Below, in pieces: positions 20,095 through 29,617 of a stretch of DNA of 64,000 nt. Under the pieces are notes generated by a model. It was not told the origin of the DNA. It made no database searches and saw only the letters and a program-made list of their open reading frames with translations. Both the position numbers and the translations under genes were made by a program. Positions within the stretch are counted from its first letter, which is position 1. Every line of letters begins with the position of its first letter. The DNA is from Pararhodobacter sp. CCB-MM2 (GTDB lineage Bacteria; Pseudomonadota; Alphaproteobacteria; Rhodobacterales; Rhodobacteraceae), in assembly GCF_001691415.1 (NCBI RefSeq), contig NZ_LRRR01000008.1, forward strand, positions 1 through 64,000. The letters run 5' to 3'.

Positions 20095-21504
20095 TCACTC
20101 CATCACATAGCCATAGCCGCCGCGGAAATCCTGCCGTGCCACTTCCGAGGCGCCGGTGGATCCGCCGGTCAGCCGGCCGTTGAGGAAAAGCTCGCTCTCG
20201 TTGGGCAGCCGCACGCGGTCGGTGGGCAGCAGAAGGGCCTCGCCACGGGTCGGCGTGACCAGATGGGCGGTGACGAAGATCATCAGCTCGCTCTGGTCGC
20301 GCTGATAGTCCGAGCTGCGGAACAGCGCGCCAAGCACCGGGATGTCGCCCAGCCACGGAACCTGGCTGATCGAGCCCTGGAAATCGTCCTGAAGCAGGCC
20401 GGCGATGGCGAAGCTCTCACCGTCGCGCATCTCGACGGTGGTCGAGGTCTGGCGGCGCCGGAAAGCCGGCACCGACACGCCGCCCGAGGTGACCCCGTTC
20501 GAGCTGTCGATGCTGGAGACCGCGGCGTCCAGCGTCAGGTTGATCATGTCGCCGTCGACAACGCGCGGGGTGAAGGTCAGCTCCACGCCGAACGGTCGGT
20601 AGTCGATGGTGACCGTCCCGGAATCGCCGATCACCGGCACTGGAAGGTCGCCACCGGCGAGGAAATAGGCCTCTTGGCCGGATAGGGCGGTCAGGCTGGG
20701 TTCGGACAAGGTCCGGGCCAAGCCGTTGGATTCCATGGCTTCCAGCATCACCTGGAACTGCACCGAGCCGATCGACACGCCGCCGGTGATCACGCCCGCG
20801 GTGTCGCCGCCCGATCCGGTGACCGAGCCACCAACGGCCGCGCCTGCAAGCGCCGGGGTGTTGAACGCGCCCGAGCCGGCAACGCTGCGACCACCGCGCC
20901 CGATGGCGAGGCTGGCAGCGAGGCTTTGAGCGGCGGAGCGTTGAACTTCCGAGAAGCGTACGCGCAGCATGACCTGCTGGGTGCCGCCCACGCTCATCAG
21001 GTTGGACACGCGGCCCGGCGCGTAGCGTTCGGCCAGCTGCATCGCCGCGTCCAGACGCTCGCCCGAGGAGACGACGCCCGACAGCACGATGCCGTCATTG
21101 GCGGTGCGGACTTCGATCGGCTCGGCCGGCAGGATCTGGCGCAGACGCTCGCGGAATTCGGCGATGTCAGGGGTGACCTGCACCTCGACATTGGCAATCA
21201 GCTCACCATTGGCGCCGAGAATGGTTAGCGTGGTGCGCCCCGGCGCCTTGCCCAGCACGTAGATCGAGCGATCAGACAGCGTCGAGATATCGGCGATGCC
21301 CGGGTTGGCGATCGACAATTCGACGAAGGGGGTGTCGGTTTCGACAACCACTGCGCGGTTCATGGCCACGGCGAGCGTGTCGCGCACGGTTCCGGAGCTG
21401 ACGCGCAGGGTCTGAGCACCGGCGGGTTGCGCGGTGATGAAGGCCTGCCCGAGGCCCGCGAATGCCAGCAGGAATGCCGACACGATCGTAGGTTTCGCAA
21501 TCAT
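20095..21504 (-). CDS. cpaC: Tad secretin CpaC/RcpA
   Basis: 469-residue outer-membrane secretin. Signal peptide to about residue 30 (AQPAGA), an N-terminal domain with VELSIANPGIADISTLSDRSIYVLGKAPG, a BON-like segment (about 105-165), then the secretin domain ending in VPWLGDIPVLGALFRS. Forms the pore through which the Flp pilus leaves the cell. It is separated from cpaB by 280 bases, which is unusually long for this operon. Confidence 0.96.
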   Translation of the reverse strand: MIAKPTIVSAFLLAFAGLGQAFITAQPAGAQTLRVSSGTVRDTLAVAMNRAVVVETDTPFVELSIANPGIADISTLSDRSIYVLGKAPGRTTLTILGANGELIANVEVQVTPDIAEFRERLRQILPAEPIEVRTANDGIVLSGVVSSGERLDAAMQLAERYAPGRVSNLMSVGGTQQVMLRVRFSEVQRSAAQSLAASLAIGRGGRSVAGSGAFNTPALAGAAVGGSVTGSGGDTAGVITGGVSIGSVQFQVMLEAMESNGLARTLSEPSLTALSGQEAYFLAGGDLPVPVIGDSGTVTIDYRPFGVELTFTPRVVDGDMINLTLDAAVSSIDSSNGVTSGGVSVPAFRRRQTSTTVEMRDGESFAIAGLLQDDFQGSISQVPWLGDIPVLGALFRSSDYQRDQSELMIFVTAHLVTPTRGEALLLPTDRVRLPNESELFLNGRLTGGSTGASEVARQDFRGGYGYVME

Positions 21505-21784
21505 TGTGATCCTGCCTCTCGATCACGTTTTGAGATGGCCTCTGACGGGCCCTTTCGTGCCAGAATGCGGGAATCCCGTTTTTTTTGCAAGATTCAATTA
21601 TTTGGAGAGCGTCGTTGAAGCGTTTGGCGCGACGGTGGCGCGAGGTTTGCCTCACTATTACGCCAAAGACCCCAGATCTGGGGCCTGTTCACGCGCCGGG
21701 ATGTGGCGGAAATGCCTCAAGTCTTTCGCCGGACTGGGCGGAAAACCTTGGCTTCAGGCGGCGGATACGCGTTCCACAGCCGCT
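21505..21784 (-). other. 280-base gap between cpaB and cpaC
   Basis: No supported gene. It holds a perfect 14-bp palindrome CCCCAGATCTGGGG at 21670-21683, just after the cpaB stop in transcription order, and AT-richer DNA near 21580-21610 that could hold a cpaC promoter. Confidence 0.5.
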
Positions 21785-22618
21785 TCAGTTCGTGCAGGGG
21801 ATCTCGATCATGACGACTTCGGCGCCACGGCGGGTTCGCACGGTGCAACGCTCCTGGACGACTTCTTGTGGCGCTTCCATGCCCAGCAGGCTGCGCCCAT
21901 CTACCTGGATCTGCGCCACGTCGGATGTGTCATCAAGGCCGACCACGGACAGCGACAGGCGGCCCGTGGATTGGCCCTGCGCCAGCGTCGCCACGGTCTC
22001 GGGCGGAGCCTCGACGGTGATTGAGCGCGGGATGCCCTGGAAGTTCCGGTCCTGATCCGCGTTTTCATCAAGCGCGATGATGCGTACGCCGGAAGACAGC
22101 AGGCGCGTGACCTCGCCACCTTCGGCACCACGGCCGGTCCAATAAATGTCGACGGTGTTCGACGGCCGCAGGCTGCCCGAGATGCCCGAATTCTGGTCGA
22201 CGCGAATGGTGAAGGCGCGCAGGCCCGGGGTCAGGATCGCAGCGATACCGGCGGGTTGGCCGGGCTGCGAGACCTTGACGGCCAAGACAGGCTCCATCGG
22301 TTCCATCGCGCGCAGGGCGATCCGGGGGCGCGAGGCATCGGGGACGATGTCTTCCAGCGTCTGGAATGCGCCCGGCGGCACGGCATTGGCCGGCCAGGCG
22401 ACCAGCGCCAGCGCATCGGCATTGATCGGCTCGCCATAGCGCAGCGGGCGGGTGGTGACGGCGACCTGGACAAGCTCCATGGCAGGCGCGGCGGCGCCGC
22501 GTGACTGCGCCGCGGCCAGGGCCGCTTGGGTCTGGCTGACGTAATTCTGCGCCATGTACACGCCAAACCCGGCGAGCCCGAGTCCAACGGCAAGGATGCC
22601 TATCTGCATTACACGCAT
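21785..22618 (-). CDS. cpaB: Flp pilus assembly protein CpaB/RcpC
   Basis: 277 residues. One N-terminal membrane segment (about 5-25), then a SAF domain (about 45-115; VAVTTRPLRYGEPINADALALVAWP) and the RcpC/CpaB domain with AFTIRVDQNSGISGSLRPSNTVDIYWTG. CpaB is thought to sit in the periplasm and work with the secretin, possibly touching peptidoglycan through SAF. Ends with a Cys-containing tail (IEIPCTN). Confidence 0.95.
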   Translation of the reverse strand: MRVMQIGILAVGLGLAGFGVYMAQNYVSQTQAALAAAQSRGAAAPAMELVQVAVTTRPLRYGEPINADALALVAWPANAVPPGAFQTLEDIVPDASRPRIALRAMEPMEPVLAVKVSQPGQPAGIAAILTPGLRAFTIRVDQNSGISGSLRPSNTVDIYWTGRGAEGGEVTRLLSSGVRIIALDENADQDRNFQGIPRSITVEAPPETVATLAQGQSTGRLSLSVVGLDDTSDVAQIQVDGRSLLGMEAPQEVVQERCTVRTRRGAEVVMIEIPCTN

Positions 22619-22760
22619 GAATTCGCTCCTGTCAGCCTGCCACTACACGCAGTTTGCGATCGTCAATAACCATGACCGTAAAAGGTTTCTGCTTGCTGAA
22701 TCGGGCAGCATGATGGCCGCAAAGGGGGTTCTTTGCAGCGCCGGGTCCCGAAACGCCGAA

Positions 22761-22785
22761 CGGACCGCATCCGGGATGCGGTCCG
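22761..22785 (-). terminator. Hairpin after flp1
   Basis: 10-bp stem CGGACCGCAT / ATGCGGTCCG with a 5-nt loop (22761-22785). The minus-strand tail is only moderately T-rich (TTCGGCGTTTC). Likely limits read-through from the abundant pilin transcript into cpaB. Confidence 0.65.
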
Positions 22786-22809
22786 TCCAATCGCTTGCGC
22801 GAGGGTCTC

Positions 22810-23022
22810 TTAGTTCGAGGTGCCCAGCGTGCCCAGGGTCGCGACCGAAGCCGAGGTCAGCGAGTTCTGGATGTCGGTGCCGAGGCTTTGAACGCCCGTG
22901 CGGACCGAGGTGATGACGGCCAGGCCGAGGCCCACGATGGCAGCGGTCAGCACGACCCAGTCAACGGTCACGGCGCCCGATTCGTCAGCAGCGAAGGTCT
23001 TGAGGGTAGCGAGGAATTTCAT
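22810..23022 (-). CDS. flp: Flp-family type IVb pilin (copy 1)
   Basis: 70 residues. A short positive leader ends ADESG; cleavage is expected between G16 and A17 (G/AVTVDW). Asp at mature position 5 and Trp at 6 replace the Glu-Tyr pair of many Flp pilins. One hydrophobic helix follows (VVLTAAIVGLGLAVITSV). From the ADESG/ADESG-type junction onward it is nearly identical to copy 2 at 23641. Major pilus subunit candidate. Confidence 0.93.
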   Translation of the reverse strand: MKFLATLKTFAADESGAVTVDWVVLTAAIVGLGLAVITSVRTGVQSLGTDIQNSLTSASVATLGTLGTSN

Positions 23023-23640
23023 GATCTGTCTCCAGTCAGCAGGAACAAGGGTCGAGGTGCCGTCAGGAGAGCGGATGGGTTTGAGGGGATTTACCGCTTC
23101 CCGTCTGGCTCATTCTTTATCTGTTAGGATGCAGGCGCGAAGGTGGGGCAATCCGGGCGCAATTGCGGCGAGCGTGGTGCGTTTTCAGGATTTGTCGCCA
23201 CTGGAGAAACGGCGGGCGGGCTGAAGCGCGGCTTGTTCGCGGTCGGGGAACGTGGGCGCGATTGGTAGCGAAGGCTTAACCGCATTGGGGCAGGACGTGA
23301 TTCGAACTCTTAAGCGTTCCTGAGCCTGTTCGCCCTGTGGAAACACTCGCGGTTCGATGCGGCGCTGCTGGGATGAACTCGCGCGGGAATTGTGCTGATT
23401 TTGGCGCAAATCTTGGAATTGTTCGTATTTGTGAAACGATAAGCTGAAATTTAAACTATCGTTAACCAATTACCCGGATGCTGGTTTCAAACAGGCAGAA
23501 GCCGACAACATCAGCAGGGTTGGTCGGACGAGGCAATCTCCAGACGGGTGCCGGGGATGGCAGCCGGTAGCAACAAGGCGGGAAACGGAAACGGCCGCCC
23601 CGTGCGGAGCGGCCGATTGAGAGAACGGTAGGGCTTGGGA
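23023..23640. other. 617-base region between the two flp genes
   Basis: No convincing gene on either strand. It is AT-richer around 23370-23475 than its surroundings, which fits a strong promoter region for flp1 on the minus strand. The right end holds the copy-2 terminator. Confidence 0.6.
23592..23615 (-). terminator. Terminator after flp2
   Basis: 7-bp stem CGGCCGC / GCGGCCG with a 10-nt loop (23592-23615), followed on the minus strand by TTTCCGTTTCC. Placed 25 bases after the copy-2 stop. Confidence 0.6.
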
Positions 23641-23847
23641 TCAGTTCGAGGTGCCCAGCGTACCCAGAGTCGCGACCGAGGCCGAGGTCAGCGAGTTCTG
23701 GATATCGGTGCCGAGGCTTTGGACGCCCGAACGGACCGAAGTGATCACGGCGAGGCCGAGGCCCACGATGGCAGCGGTGAGCACGACCCAGTCAACGGTC
23801 ACTGCACCCGATTCGTCGGCAAGAAAGGTCTTGAAGAACTTGGTCAT
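23641..23847 (-). CDS. flp: Flp-family type IVb pilin (copy 2)
   Basis: 68 residues. Expected processing between G14 and A15, with Asp at mature position 5. The mature region differs from copy 1 by a single visible residue (VRSGVQS versus VRTGVQS), so this is a recent or conserved duplication. The ATG at 23847 is preferred over in-frame ATGs at 23853 and 23859 because GGAG lies 6 bases before it. Probably expressed from its own promoter and ended by its own terminator. Confidence 0.92.
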   Translation of the reverse strand: MTKFFKTFLADESGAVTVDWVVLTAAIVGLGLAVITSVRSGVQSLGTDIQNSLTSASVATLGTLGTSN

Positions 23848-24116
23848 GGTCATCTCCATGGTTGGCCGTTGCGATATATCCGGACCGTCACGCGCCCCCG
23901 TTAGGCGGCCGCTTCGGGCTGGCTGTCCTTGTTTTCACCCCGTCGGGTGTTCCGATTGCGGCGAAAGAAGGAAGAATGCGGGCAGGGGAGAGGTGACTTC
24001 TTGTCAGCGTAAAGGCTGCATTAACCACTTTATGGCAGCGGCCACGGCCTGAGGCCTTTGCGTCGGCGCCGGTTTTCTGGCAGGCTGCCGGGAACAAAAC
24101 AAAGAACACCGGGGCC

Positions 24117-25022
24117 ATGCCGAGCAGCTACCCCATCACTCGACAACTTATATCGGCAGCCCTGATTGGGGCGGCCTCTTTCGTCGTGCCCGGTGCCGGG
24201 CTTGCGCAGGAGGGGCCGCGTGTGGTGACGCCCGGCGCCTCTGACGGGCAGGACAACTTCACCTTCCGGCGCATCGGCGTCGCCCCGCAGGACGGGCGTA
24301 ACCGCATCACCGTGCAGGTCGACCCTGAGGAACAGGCCCGCCGTATCGCCCCGCCGGAACCCGTCGCCCCGATGCCGTTGCTGGCCGCGGTCCCGCTTCC
24401 GCCGCGCGGCGATGACGGGGCGCGCTTTGGCTGGTTCTGGCAGCAGGTCTCGCCCGAGATCACGCAGGGCACCGGTCGGTTCCTCTCGGCCATGGCGGCG
24501 CTTCGTGACGCCCCGGAGGCGGCGCGGGTGCCCGAACCCTCGGTCCAGCATTTGCAGGACATCGCGGCGGCGCATAACGCGGCAATCCTGATGGCGACGC
24601 TGGGCACGCGGGTCTCGCCGGCGCTGGTACTGGCGGTGATCTCGGTCGAGAGCGCGGGCCGGTCGGGGGCCGTCAGCCACGCGGGCGCGCAGGGTCTGAT
24701 GCAGTTGATCCCCGCCACGGCCGAGCGTTTCGGCGTCGGTGACGCCATGGATGCGGCGCAGAATATCCGGGGCGGTGTCGCCTATCTGGACTGGCTGCTG
24801 GGCGAGTTCGACGGCGATGTGGTGCTGGCACTCGCGGGCTACAATGCGGGCGAGGGGGCGGTGCGGCGCAACAATGGCGTGCCACCCTATGCCGAGACGC
24901 GCGATTACGTCCCGCGCGTGCTCGCGGCTTGGAACGTGGCGCGCGGGCTCTGCGCCACGGTGCCTGAGCTGCCGACGGACGGCTGCGTCTTCGCGGTGCG
25001 TGCGGTGCCGACGGCGGGTTAG
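24117..25022 (+). CDS. Lytic transglycosylase (SLT-type)
   Basis: 301 residues with a signal peptide (cleavage near GLAQ). The SLT domain (about 150-265) shows the catalytic Glu in AVISVESAGRSGAVSHAGAQGLMQLIPATAERFGV and the later GGVAYLDWLLGEFDGDVVLALAGYNAGEGAV. It cleaves peptidoglycan to 1,6-anhydromuropeptides in the periplasm. It is divergent from the pilin genes; a specialised role in opening the wall for the Tad pilus is possible but cannot be shown from sequence. Confidence 0.92.
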   Translation: MPSSYPITRQLISAALIGAASFVVPGAGLAQEGPRVVTPGASDGQDNFTFRRIGVAPQDGRNRITVQVDPEEQARRIAPPEPVAPMPLLAAVPLPPRGDDGARFGWFWQQVSPEITQGTGRFLSAMAALRDAPEAARVPEPSVQHLQDIAAAHNAAILMATLGTRVSPALVLAVISVESAGRSGAVSHAGAQGLMQLIPATAERFGVGDAMDAAQNIRGGVAYLDWLLGEFDGDVVLALAGYNAGEGAVRRNNGVPPYAETRDYVPRVLAAWNVARGLCATVPELPTDGCVFAVRAVPTAG

Positions 25023-25360
25023 AGCAGAGTGTCGATGGCCTCGGTCGGGCGGCCGATCACGGCCTTGTCGCCGTTGCGGATCACCGGGCGCTCGATCAAG
25101 GCGGAATTCTCGACCATTGCGGCGATGATCGTGGCTTCGGCCTCGGTTTTCAGCGCGGCGCCTTCCTTGCGCAGCAGATCCGCGGCCGGGATGCCAAGGG
25201 CCGAGAGCATGTCGCGGATCTCGGCCTCGGAGGGCGCGTCCTTCAGATAGAGACGCACCTCGGGGGTGAGGCCCTTCTCCTCCAGATAGGCCAGAGCCTG
25301 CCGCGACTTGGTGCAGCGCGGGTTGTGCCAGATTGTAAGAGCCCCGGAATTCAAAGCCAT
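25019..25360 (-). CDS. ArsC-family (arsenate reductase-like) protein
   Basis: 113 residues, thioredoxin-like ArsC family. The active-site Cys is in NPRCTKSR (C16, CxxS) near the start, and the arginine-containing [15 protein letters not shown] near the end matches the family. True arsenate reductases of this class use glutaredoxin; without neighbouring ars genes this could equally be a YffB/Spx-like protein. It overlaps the pyrD start region by 10 bases in the same operon. Confidence 0.85.
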   Translation of the reverse strand: MALNSGALTIWHNPRCTKSRQALAYLEEKGLTPEVRLYLKDAPSEAEIRDMLSALGIPAADLLRKEGAALKTEAEATIIAAMVENSALIERPVIRNGDKAVIGRPTEAIDTLL

Positions 25361-26403
25361 GCGTCCCTCCCGGTGCCGACCGCCTCGGCAACCGTGGCGA
25401 AGCCGTCGCGTGCCAGCAGGGTGTCGAGGCCCCGCGCCACGCGCGGCACCAGCGAGAAGCCCTCGTAGACCAGCGCGGAATAGATCTGCACGGCGCTCGC
25501 GCCCGCGCGGATCTTGGCATAGACGTCCTCGGCCGAGGCGATGCCGCCGACGCCGATCAACGGCAGGCGCCCGTCCAGAAGCTTGGACAATTGCGCCAGT
25601 ACGCGCGTGGACTTTTCGAACAGTGGCGCACCGGAAAGGCCGCCCATCTCGCCCTTGTGGCCACTTTTCAGACCGTCGCGGCCCAGAGTGGTGTTGGTGG
25701 CGATCACCGCATCGATGCCCGTTTCCAGCGCGACGCCAGCAATGTCGGACAATTCCTGCGCGTTCAGATCGGGGGCGATCTTCAGGAAGATCGGGATCCG
25801 GCGCTCCAGCTCATCGCGGCGGGAGACAACGCCGGCTAGCAACCCGCGCAGGGCATCGGCGCCCTGCAGGTCGCGCAGCTTCTCGGTATTGGGCGACGAG
25901 ACGTTGACGGTGGCGAAATCGACGAAGGGCCCACAGGTCGTCAGAACCGAGACGAAATCCTGCGCGCGGTCGGTGCTGTCCTTGTTCGCGCCGAGGTTCA
26001 GCCCGACCACCGGCCCCGCCCTGCGGGCGCGCAGGCGGGTCGCGACGGCCTCTGCCCCCTCGTTGTTGAAGCCGAAGCGGTTGATCACCGCGCGGTCCTC
26101 GGTCAGGCGGAACAGGCGCGGCTTGGGGTTGCCGGGCTGCGGGCGGGGCGTCGCAGCGCCGACCTCGACGAAGCCGAAGCCCGCGCGGGCCAGAGGCGCC
26201 AGTGCCACGGCGTTCTTGTCGAAACCGGCTGCCAGACCGACCGGGTTCGGCAGTTCCAGCCCCGCCACCTGCGTGCGCAGGCGGGGCGAGGTGACCTCGC
26301 CCGGCAGCGGCACGAGGCCCGCGTTCAGTGCCTTCAGCGAGAGGCCGTGACCGACCTCGGGGTCGATCCGGTGCAGGGCCCAGAGGCCGAGTTGCTCGAT
26401 CAT
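25351..26403 (-). CDS. pyrD: Dihydroorotate dehydrogenase (quinone)
   Basis: 350 residues, class 2 enzyme of pyrimidine synthesis, membrane-associated and quinone-linked. The N-terminal amphipathic region precedes the FMN barrel: [10 protein letters not shown] near 63, [24 protein letters not shown] with the catalytic Ser, [22 protein letters not shown] and YSALVYEG. Its start abuts the DUF952 gene stop by one base. Confidence 0.97.
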   Translation of the reverse strand: MIEQLGLWALHRIDPEVGHGLSLKALNAGLVPLPGEVTSPRLRTQVAGLELPNPVGLAAGFDKNAVALAPLARAGFGFVEVGAATPRPQPGNPKPRLFRLTEDRAVINRFGFNNEGAEAVATRLRARRAGPVVGLNLGANKDSTDRAQDFVSVLTTCGPFVDFATVNVSSPNTEKLRDLQGADALRGLLAGVVSRRDELERRIPIFLKIAPDLNAQELSDIAGVALETGIDAVIATNTTLGRDGLKSGHKGEMGGLSGAPLFEKSTRVLAQLSKLLDGRLPLIGVGGIASAEDVYAKIRAGASAVQIYSALVYEGFSLVPRVARGLDTLLARDGFATVAEAVGTGRDAWL

Positions 26404-26741
26404 CAGACGACGCCTTCCGGGAAGATGTGGCCCGCGGCGCCCAGCGGCAGGGATTTGTCCCAGACCACGTCGTCCAGCGTCAGCTCACGGTAGAGATGCG
26501 GGAACAACGCCCCGCCGCGCGAGGGTTCCCATTTCAGCGCCGGGCCCAGAGCCTCTGTCTCGATCGCCAGCAGGACGAGGTCGCTTTCGCCGGCAAAATG
26601 CTTTGCGGCGGTCTCGACGACCTGCGTGGGCGTGGACATGTGGACATAGCCATCGGCGAGGTCGACCGGCGCACCGGCCGTGCGGCCAGCGGCGACGAGC
26701 GCATCCCATTCGGGGCGGCGAAAAATCTTGTAGACCAGCAT
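26403..26741 (-). CDS. DUF952 family protein
   Basis: 112 residues matching the small DUF952 family: [65 protein letters not shown]. Members resemble glutathione S-transferase neighbours in some genomes, but no biochemical role is established. First gene of a likely operon with pyrD and the ArsC-like gene. Confidence 0.88.
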   Translation of the reverse strand: MLVYKIFRRPEWDALVAAGRTAGAPVDLADGYVHMSTPTQVVETAAKHFAGESDLVLLAIETEALGPALKWEPSRGGALFPHLYRELTLDDVVWDKSLPLGAAGHIFPEGVV

Positions 26742-26918
26742 GCTTTGCTCATGCCGAAAGCGGGCGCGCCGGTCAATGGGCAGCTTTTCGCCACTGCGTC
26801 ATGCTGACGTTACGCAAGTGTCATAATCCGGGGCCAAACCGGGCGATGGGGCTTTGACAGAGGACTGTCGCCAAGCCATTCTTTGACCTTCGGGAAAAAA
26901 TCCAACAGGGGAACCCAG

Positions 26919-28538
26919 ATGTCCTTCAAACCGCATTTCCGGGCGCTGCTCGGCTCGAGCGCGCTGGTCGCCGCCAGCGCCCTGCCGGGTTTCGCCACTG
27001 AATTGCACATTCTGCATTTCAACGATTTCCACAGCCGTATTGAACCGATCAGCCGCTACAACTCGACCTGCTCGGCCGAGGATGACGCCGAGGGCAAGTG
27101 CTTCGGCGGTGCCGCGCGCCTTTACACGCTGGTCACCCAGATGCGCTCGGCCATCGAGGCCGAGGGCGGCAATGTCCTCGTGCTGGACGCCGGCGACGCC
27201 TCGCAGGGCTCGCTGTTCTACACGACCTATGGCGGTCAGGCCGAAGCCGACCTGCTGGAGCGCATCGGCCTTGATGCGATGGCCGTGGGCAACCACGAAT
27301 TCGACCTCGGGCCGGATGGTCTGGCGGTGTTCCTTGATACCGTGAGCTTCCCGATCCTGTCGTCGAACCTCGACGTCTCGGGCGCCGAGCAGCTGGCCGG
27401 TCGCGTCGCGCCCTACACCATCGTCGAAGAAGGCGACATGCGCATCGGCATCGTCTCGGCGCTCGCCACGGACACCGTCGAGACCTCGTCGCCCGGACCG
27501 ACCGTCCTGTTCGAGGACGAGATCGAAGCTCTGACCGCCGCCGTCGCCGAGCTGCAAGAGCAAGGCGCTGCGCCGATCATCGCGCTGACCCATGTCGGCT
27601 ATCGCATGGATCAGGAAATCGCTGCCGCCGTGCCGGGTCTGGCCGCGGTCGTCGGTGGCCACAGCCACACCTTCCTGTCGGCCTCGGATCCGTCGCGCCA
27701 AGGGCCGTACCCGACCTGGGTGGACACCGAAGCCGGTTCGATGGTCCCGGTCGTCACCGCGGGCGCTTTCGGCAAGTACCTCGGCCATCTGGTGCTGGAA
27801 CTCGATGACGAGATGAACGTCGTCTATGCCTCGGGCGATGCGATCACCATCAACTCGGAAGTCGAGCCCGACGCCGAGGTGCTGGAATGGGTGGCCAGCC
27901 TTGCCGGCCCGATCGACGAGATGCGCAACCAGCCGGTCGCCGAAACCAGCGCCATGATCGAGGGCGACCGCGCGGTCTGCCGTCAGATGGAATGCTCGAT
28001 GGGCACGCTGGTGGCGGATGCCATGCTGGCGCGTACCGCCGATCAGGGCGTGACCATCGCCATCCAGAACGGGGGCGGTCTGCGCGCCTCGATCGACGAG
28101 GGCATGGTCACCATGGGTGAGGTCTACACCGTCCTGCCCTTCCAGAACACGCTGGCCACCTTCCAGCTGACCGGCGCCGACGTGGTTGCCGCGCTGGAGA
28201 ACGGCGTGAGCCAGCTGGAAGACGGCGCGGGCCGCTTCGCGCAGGTCGCCGGTCTGCACTACACCTTCGACCCCGCCGCCGAAGCCGGCAGCCGTGTCAG
28301 CGACGTGATGGTGCAGTCGGGTGACGAATGGGTGCCGATCGACCCTGCCGCGACCTATGGCGTCGTGACCAACGACTACATGCGCAACGGGGGCGACGGC
28401 TACGCGATCTTCCGCGACAGCGGCATGAACGCCTATGACTTCGGCCCGGATCTGGCCGATGTTCTGGCCGCCTACCTGCAGGAAAACGCGCCTTACGAGC
28501 CCTATACCGACGGCCGCATCACCCGCCTCGGCGAGTGA
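26919..28538 (+). CDS. Periplasmic 5'-nucleotidase / metallophosphoesterase
   Basis: 539 residues. Signal peptide (to about ALPGFA), then a calcineurin-type domain with all metal motifs: HFNDFHSR, DAGDASQGS, GNHEFD, ALTHVGY and GGHSHT. The 5'-nucleotidase C-terminal domain has NGGGLRASI and NDYMRNGGDGY. It would release phosphate and nucleosides from extracellular nucleotides in the periplasm. The ATG at 26919 is chosen because the signal peptide begins there and AGGGGAA precedes it. Confidence 0.93.
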   Translation: MSFKPHFRALLGSSALVAASALPGFATELHILHFNDFHSRIEPISRYNSTCSAEDDAEGKCFGGAARLYTLVTQMRSAIEAEGGNVLVLDAGDASQGSLFYTTYGGQAEADLLERIGLDAMAVGNHEFDLGPDGLAVFLDTVSFPILSSNLDVSGAEQLAGRVAPYTIVEEGDMRIGIVSALATDTVETSSPGPTVLFEDEIEALTAAVAELQEQGAAPIIALTHVGYRMDQEIAAAVPGLAAVVGGHSHTFLSASDPSRQGPYPTWVDTEAGSMVPVVTAGAFGKYLGHLVLELDDEMNVVYASGDAITINSEVEPDAEVLEWVASLAGPIDEMRNQPVAETSAMIEGDRAVCRQMECSMGTLVADAMLARTADQGVTIAIQNGGGLRASIDEGMVTMGEVYTVLPFQNTLATFQLTGADVVAALENGVSQLEDGAGRFAQVAGLHYTFDPAAEAGSRVSDVMVQSGDEWVPIDPAATYGVVTNDYMRNGGDGYAIFRDSGMNAYDFGPDLADVLAAYLQENAPYEPYTDGRITRLGE

Positions 28539-28562
28539 TCAGCCATCGCTGCGATGATCGGA

Positions 28563-28586
28563 CGGGGGCCTTCGGGCCCCCGTTTC
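28563..28586 (+). terminator. Terminator after the 5'-nucleotidase gene
   Basis: 8-bp stem CGGGGGCC / GGCCCCCG closed by a stable TTCG tetraloop (28563-28582), followed by TTTCC. Confidence 0.85.
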
Positions 28587-28679
28587 CGTTGCGACCTTCC
28601 GGCAAGGCCCCCGGACAAGCGGCTTGATCGCGGGGCAGGGGTGTTGCATCACCACGGGATCAGTCCTGAGAGATCCCGC

Positions 28680-29159
28680 ATGAGCCGCATCTGCCATATC
28701 GATATCGACGATTCCGGTCTTCCTCCTGCCACGCCCGAAATGGAGCAGGAGCGAAAGGTGGCGGTATTCGACCTTCTCGAGGACAACAGCTTCACCCTTC
28801 CCACCCGCGACGACCGCGAGGTTCCGACCGGCCCCTACCGGCTGGCCATGGCGATCCGGGAGCGTCGGCTGGTGGTGGAGATCGCTCAGGAGGACGGCGG
28901 GCGCGTCGGCGAGCTGCACCTGTCGCTGGGGCCGTTCCGGCAGGTGGTGAAGGATTACGACCAGATCTGCGCGAGCTATTTCGAGGCCGTCAAACGCCTG
29001 CCGCCCAGCCAGATCGAGGCCATCGACATGGCCCGTCGCGGCATCCACAACGAGGGGGCGCGCGTTCTGCAGGAACGGCTGGAGGGCAAGGCCGAGATCG
29101 ACCTCGACACCGCGCGCCGCCTGTTCACCCTGATCAGCGTCCTCAATCGCGGGGCGTGA
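28680..29159 (+). CDS. UPF0262 family protein
   Basis: 159 residues. Matches the UPF0262 family of alphaproteobacteria: RICHIDIDDSGL, ERKVAVFDLLEDNSF, GPYRLAMAIRERRLVVEI, LGPFRQVVKDYDQIC and GIHNEGARVLQERL. Function unknown. The ATG at 28680 starts the conserved N-terminus. It overlaps the following phosphatase start (GTGA), and this pair is a conserved neighbourhood in related genomes. Confidence 0.92.
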   Translation: MSRICHIDIDDSGLPPATPEMEQERKVAVFDLLEDNSFTLPTRDDREVPTGPYRLAMAIRERRLVVEIAQEDGGRVGELHLSLGPFRQVVKDYDQICASYFEAVKRLPPSQIEAIDMARRGIHNEGARVLQERLEGKAEIDLDTARRLFTLISVLNRGA

Positions 29160-29617
29160 TCTTGGGTCAGGGTTTTCCCAGTTCCATTCTGTTCTGTTGC
29201 GACCACAATGCCGTGCGGTCGCCCATGGCCGAGGGCTTCATGAAGAAGCTTTACGGCCAGCGGGCCTATATCCAGTCGGCCGGTGTCCATAATGACATCG
29301 AGATCGACGGCTTCGCCATCGCGGTCAGCAGCGAGATGGGGGTGGAGTTGTCGCGCCATCGCTCGCGCTCGTTCGACGAGATGATCGAATGGGGCGATGA
29401 CCTGTCGGGCTTCGACCTGATCGTCGCGCTGTCGCCCGCCAGCCAGCGTGCGGCGCTGGAGTTGACACGCTACGCCCATATCGACGTGGAATATTGGCCG
29501 ATCATGGACCCGACCGGTCTGGGCGAGTCGCGCGAGACGAAGTTGCAGGCCTATCGCCAGACCCGTGACCAGATCCTCAAGCGGTTGCAGGAACGCTTCG
29601 GCCCACCGACGGCGTGA
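29156..29617 (+). CDS. Low-molecular-weight protein tyrosine phosphatase family
   Basis: 153 residues, GTG start overlapping the previous stop. The catalytic loop CX5R is C15-DHNAV-R21 followed by S22, and the general-acid loop Asp is in MDPTG (D118). The P-loop differs from ArsC-type arsenate reductases but cannot by itself tell protein phosphatase from arsenate reductase. The 3' end overlaps a convergent HxlR gene by 41 bases. Confidence 0.88.
   Translation: MILGQGFPSSILFCCDHNAVRSPMAEGFMKKLYGQRAYIQSAGVHNDIEIDGFAIAVSSEMGVELSRHRSRSFDEMIEWGDDLSGFDLIVALSPASQRAALELTRYAHIDVEYWPIMDPTGLGESRETKLQAYRQTRDQILKRLQERFGPPTA

Noticed and set aside
23185..23469. A 94-codon minus-strand frame between the flp genes
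   Set aside because: No ribosome-binding site, no domain, and it covers the AT-rich promoter-like region; composition unlike neighbouring genes.
24094..24109. GAAC-N8-GAAC near the lytic transglycosylase start, considered as a LexA site
   Set aside because: The alphaproteobacterial LexA site is GTTC/GAAC with 7-base spacing; this one has 8.
26799..28259. A 486-codon minus-strand frame opposite the 5'-nucleotidase gene
   Set aside because: Same reason: no signal, no domain, and the forward frame carries every metal motif of the family.
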